DNA of 8,265 nt. Origin: WS-11 sp964405235. GTDB lineage: Bacteria > Eisenbacteria > RBG-16-71-46. The position numbers and the translations under genes were made by a program. The stretch's first letter is position 1. The number at the start of each line of letters is the position of its first letter. The DNA lies in NCBI GenBank assembly GCA_964405235.1, contig CAYONG010000163.1, positions 1 to 8,265 on the forward strand. The letters are read 5' to 3'. The notes below the pieces were generated by a model that made no database searches, was not told where the DNA came from, and was given only the letters and a program-made list of their open reading frames with translations. Shown here in pieces: positions 6,587 to 8,265 of this stretch.

Positions 6587-6984
6587 GAGCGGGCCTTGCG
6601 GAACACGAACGCCTTCGGCAGCAGGGACTTCAGCCGGCTCTTCAGGATGCGACCGCGATCGTCGCGCCAGTAGACCCACATTCCCGGGGCGAACTCCTGC
6701 AGCACCTGGCGACAGGAGCCGCAGGGCGGTGCGCCGCTCCCCTCGCGCGCGGTGATGGCGATCGCCGTGAAGTCCCGCTCGCCCGCGGTGATCGCGGCGA
6801 ACACCGCCGTGCGCTCGGCGCAGGTGGTGAGACCGTACGAGGCATTCTCGACGTTGCAGCCCAGGAAGATCTTCCCGCTCTTCGTGAGGAGTGCGGCGCC
6901 GACCGGGAAGCGCGAGTAGGGCGCGTAGGCCATCCGGCGGGCGCGCCGCGCTTCCTGCATCAGGCGTGAGGGCGTCATCGTCAC
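6583..6984 (-). CDS. cdd: Cytidine deaminase
   Basis: This zinc enzyme converts cytidine and deoxycytidine to uridine and deoxyuridine with release of ammonia, supplying substrate for the phosphorylase two genes downstream. The 133-residue product fits the small homotetrameric class. Zinc ligands are Cys55 in TCAERTA and Cys88 and Cys91 in PCGSCRQ. Glu57 is the proton shuttle, and the substrate-binding NVENAS segment is at 44-49. The C-terminus ends with the usual LLP-x-AF region and has no extra domain. The start is a GTG at 6984 overlapping the deoB stop as GTGA. An ATG two codons later (6978) is equally plausible, because GAGGTGAGGG lies upstream at good spacing for either. The stop overlaps the deoC start by four bases. 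Confidence 0.95.
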   Translation of the reverse strand: MTMTPSRLMQEARRARRMAYAPYSRFPVGAALLTKSGKIFLGCNVENASYGLTTCAERTAVFAAITAGERDFTAIAITAREGSGAPPCGSCRQVLQEFAPGMWVYWRDDRGRILKSRLKSLLPKAFVFRKARS

Positions 6985-8147
6985 GCCCTCACCTCGCGCA
7001 GGAAGCTGCGGCCCACCTGCGGCATCGCAACGCTGAACATCTCGGAGATGGTCGCCGCCACGTCCGCGAACGTCTCGCGTGTGCCGAGGTCTGCACCGGC
7101 CCGCACCCGGGGTCCCGCGACTAGCAGCGGCACGTACTCGCGCGAGTGATCGGTGCTCGGGGTGGTCGGGTCGTTGCCGTGATCGGCGGTGATCATGCAG
7201 ATCTCGTCGCTCCGGAGCGTACCGAGCAGCTCCGCGGCGCGGCCGTCGAATTGCTCCAGCGCCCGGGCGAAGCCGACCGGGTCGTTGCGATGCCCGTACT
7301 GCTGATCGAAATCCACCAGGTTCGCGAACACCAGCCCGTCACCGCCTTTCCGCGCCAGCTCGCACAGAAGCGCCTCGCCCTCGGCGTTGTCCTTGGTGTG
7401 GATCGCCTCGGCCACGCCGCGCCCGGCGAAGAGCTCGTCCACCTTGCCAATCGTGAACACCGGCAGCCCACGCTCGGTCAACCGGTCGAGCATCGTCGCG
7501 GTCGGGGGTATCAGCGAGAAGTCCCTCCGATTCGTCGTGCGCCGGTAGTCGCCATTCCCGCCCGCGAACGGCCGCGCGATGACGCGGCCGACCGCGTGCT
7601 CGCCCACGAGCAATCCGCGCGCGATGCGGCACGCCTCGTACAACTCCGGCAGCGGCACCGTCTGCTCGTGCGCGGCGATCTGGAACACGCTATCGGCCGA
7701 AGTGTACACGATGAGTTTCCCGGTGCGCTGATGCTCCTCCCCCAGCCGCGCGATGATCTCGGTGCCGGACGCGGCCACGTTGCCCAGCCAGCCGCGTTCG
7801 ACCTGCCGGGAGAAGCGCTCGAGCAGCTCCTCCGGGAACCCCCGCGGATAGGTGGGGAACGGCCGCTCGGAGACGATCCCCGCCATCTCCCAGTGTCCGG
7901 TCGTGCTGTCCTTGCCCTTCGAGCGCTCGGCCATCCGGCCGTAGGCGCCCCTGGGATCGACCACGGCGCGCACCCCCGGCAGCGGCTCGATGCGTCCGAG
8001 CCCCAGCCGCTCGAGGGTGGGCAGTCGCAGGCCGCCGGTTGCCTCGGCGACGTGGCGCAGCGTGTGGCTGCCGGCATCACCGTAGTCGGCGGCATCGGGG
8101 AGCGCCCCGATCCCGACACCGTCCAGCACGATCAGGAATGCGCGCAT
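6981..8147 (-). CDS. deoB: Phosphopentomutase
   Basis: This enzyme interconverts (deoxy)ribose-1-phosphate and (deoxy)ribose-5-phosphate, linking nucleoside phosphorolysis to DeoC. The 388-residue protein belongs to the alkaline phosphatase superfamily and matches the usual DeoB length. The phosphorylated Thr lies in KDSTTGHWE, probably Thr83. The metal ligands known from the Bacillus cereus enzyme have clear counterparts: Asp9, Asp281, His286, Asp322, His323 and His334, in the LDGVGIGALPDA, VDFDQQYGHRND and TADHGND blocks and the following TDHSREY. The ATG at 8147 lies four bases after the stop of the preceding gene and shows no strong ribosome site, which suggests translational coupling. 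Its own stop overlaps the cdd start. No key residue is missing. Confidence 0.96.
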   Translation of the reverse strand: MRAFLIVLDGVGIGALPDAADYGDAGSHTLRHVAEATGGLRLPTLERLGLGRIEPLPGVRAVVDPRGAYGRMAERSKGKDSTTGHWEMAGIVSERPFPTYPRGFPEELLERFSRQVERGWLGNVAASGTEIIARLGEEHQRTGKLIVYTSADSVFQIAAHEQTVPLPELYEACRIARGLLVGEHAVGRVIARPFAGGNGDYRRTTNRRDFSLIPPTATMLDRLTERGLPVFTIGKVDELFAGRGVAEAIHTKDNAEGEALLCELARKGGDGLVFANLVDFDQQYGHRNDPVGFARALEQFDGRAAELLGTLRSDEICMITADHGNDPTTPSTDHSREYVPLLVAGPRVRAGADLGTRETFADVAATISEMFSVAMPQVGRSFLREVRA

Positions 8148-8151
8148 GGGC

Positions 8152-8265
8152 TCAGCTGCGCCGGGCGGCGGCGATCGCCTGCTCGCGCAGGCGGAAGTGG
8201 TCGGCGGCGCGGTGCGTCCACTCCTCGCTCTCGCCCACCAGCGTCGTGAGCCGGACGGGACGGCC
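8152..8265 (-). CDS. Unidentified protein, C-terminal 37 residues only
   Basis: An open frame enters from the right edge and ends with TGA at 8152-8154, four bases before the deoB start. Only the C-terminal 37 residues are visible. They begin GRPVRLTTLVGES and end in a probable helix, FRLREQAIAAARRS. I do not recognise the family. The tight spacing makes it almost certainly the operon gene upstream of deoB, so a nucleoside, sugar-phosphate or microcompartment-related role is possible, but nothing in these residues shows it. It does not look like the C-terminus of XerD or of purine nucleoside phosphorylase, the usual deoB neighbours. Confidence 0.6.
   Translation of the reverse strand, partial: GRPVRLTTLVGESEEWTHRAADHFRLREQAIAAARRS

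Noticed and set aside
7146..8249. A 367-codon plus-strand frame opposite deoB
   Set aside because: Antisense shadow of phosphopentomutase, whose metal ligands are all present on the other strand.

Overview
The window is GC-rich, tightly packed bacterial chromosomal DNA with no sign of phage, insertion sequences, CRISPR or tRNA genes. It has two parts that meet tail to tail near 4270-4298. The 16S rRNA fragment carries an exact match (216-233) to the complement of the planctomycete probe PLA46. That probe also hits other lineages, so I do not assign a phylum. A poorly cultured high-GC lineage of the PVC or FCB type (for example Eisenbacteria-like) is a reasonable guess, but only a guess.

Left part (1-4269). 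The 5' end of a 16S rRNA gene runs leftward off the window. It is preceded by a long leader holding a boxA-like antitermination site and two tandem sigma70-type promoters, each with a perfect TTGACA and a 17-base spacer. Upstream of that, on the same strand, is tyrS (tyrosyl-tRNA synthetase). Diverging from tyrS is a class A penicillin-binding protein (PBP1A type). A compact divergent promoter pair lies between them, and the promoter positions help choose both start codons.

Right part (4299-8265, all leftward). This is a nucleoside and deoxynucleoside salvage operon in the order: unidentified gene (3' end only), deoB, cdd, deoC, deoA/pdp. Three successive junctions are 4-base stop/start overlaps (GTGA, GTGA, TTGA) using non-ATG starts, so translation is probably coupled. 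Together Cdd, DeoA/Pdp, DeoB and DeoC convert (deoxy)cytidine, (deoxy)uridine or thymidine to free base plus (deoxy)ribose-1-phosphate, then the 5-phosphate, and finally acetaldehyde plus glyceraldehyde-3-phosphate.

The most interesting signal is in DeoC. With the coupled GTG start, the protein begins with a short amphipathic helix, then a roughly 37-residue Ala/Pro/Gly linker, then a complete aldolase. This is the architecture of cargo enzymes with an N-terminal encapsulation peptide for a bacterial microcompartment. It suggests a compartment that confines the acetaldehyde made by DeoC. No shell protein or aldehyde dehydrogenase gene is visible here, so the compartment is an inference to be tested in the flanking DNA, especially beyond 8265.
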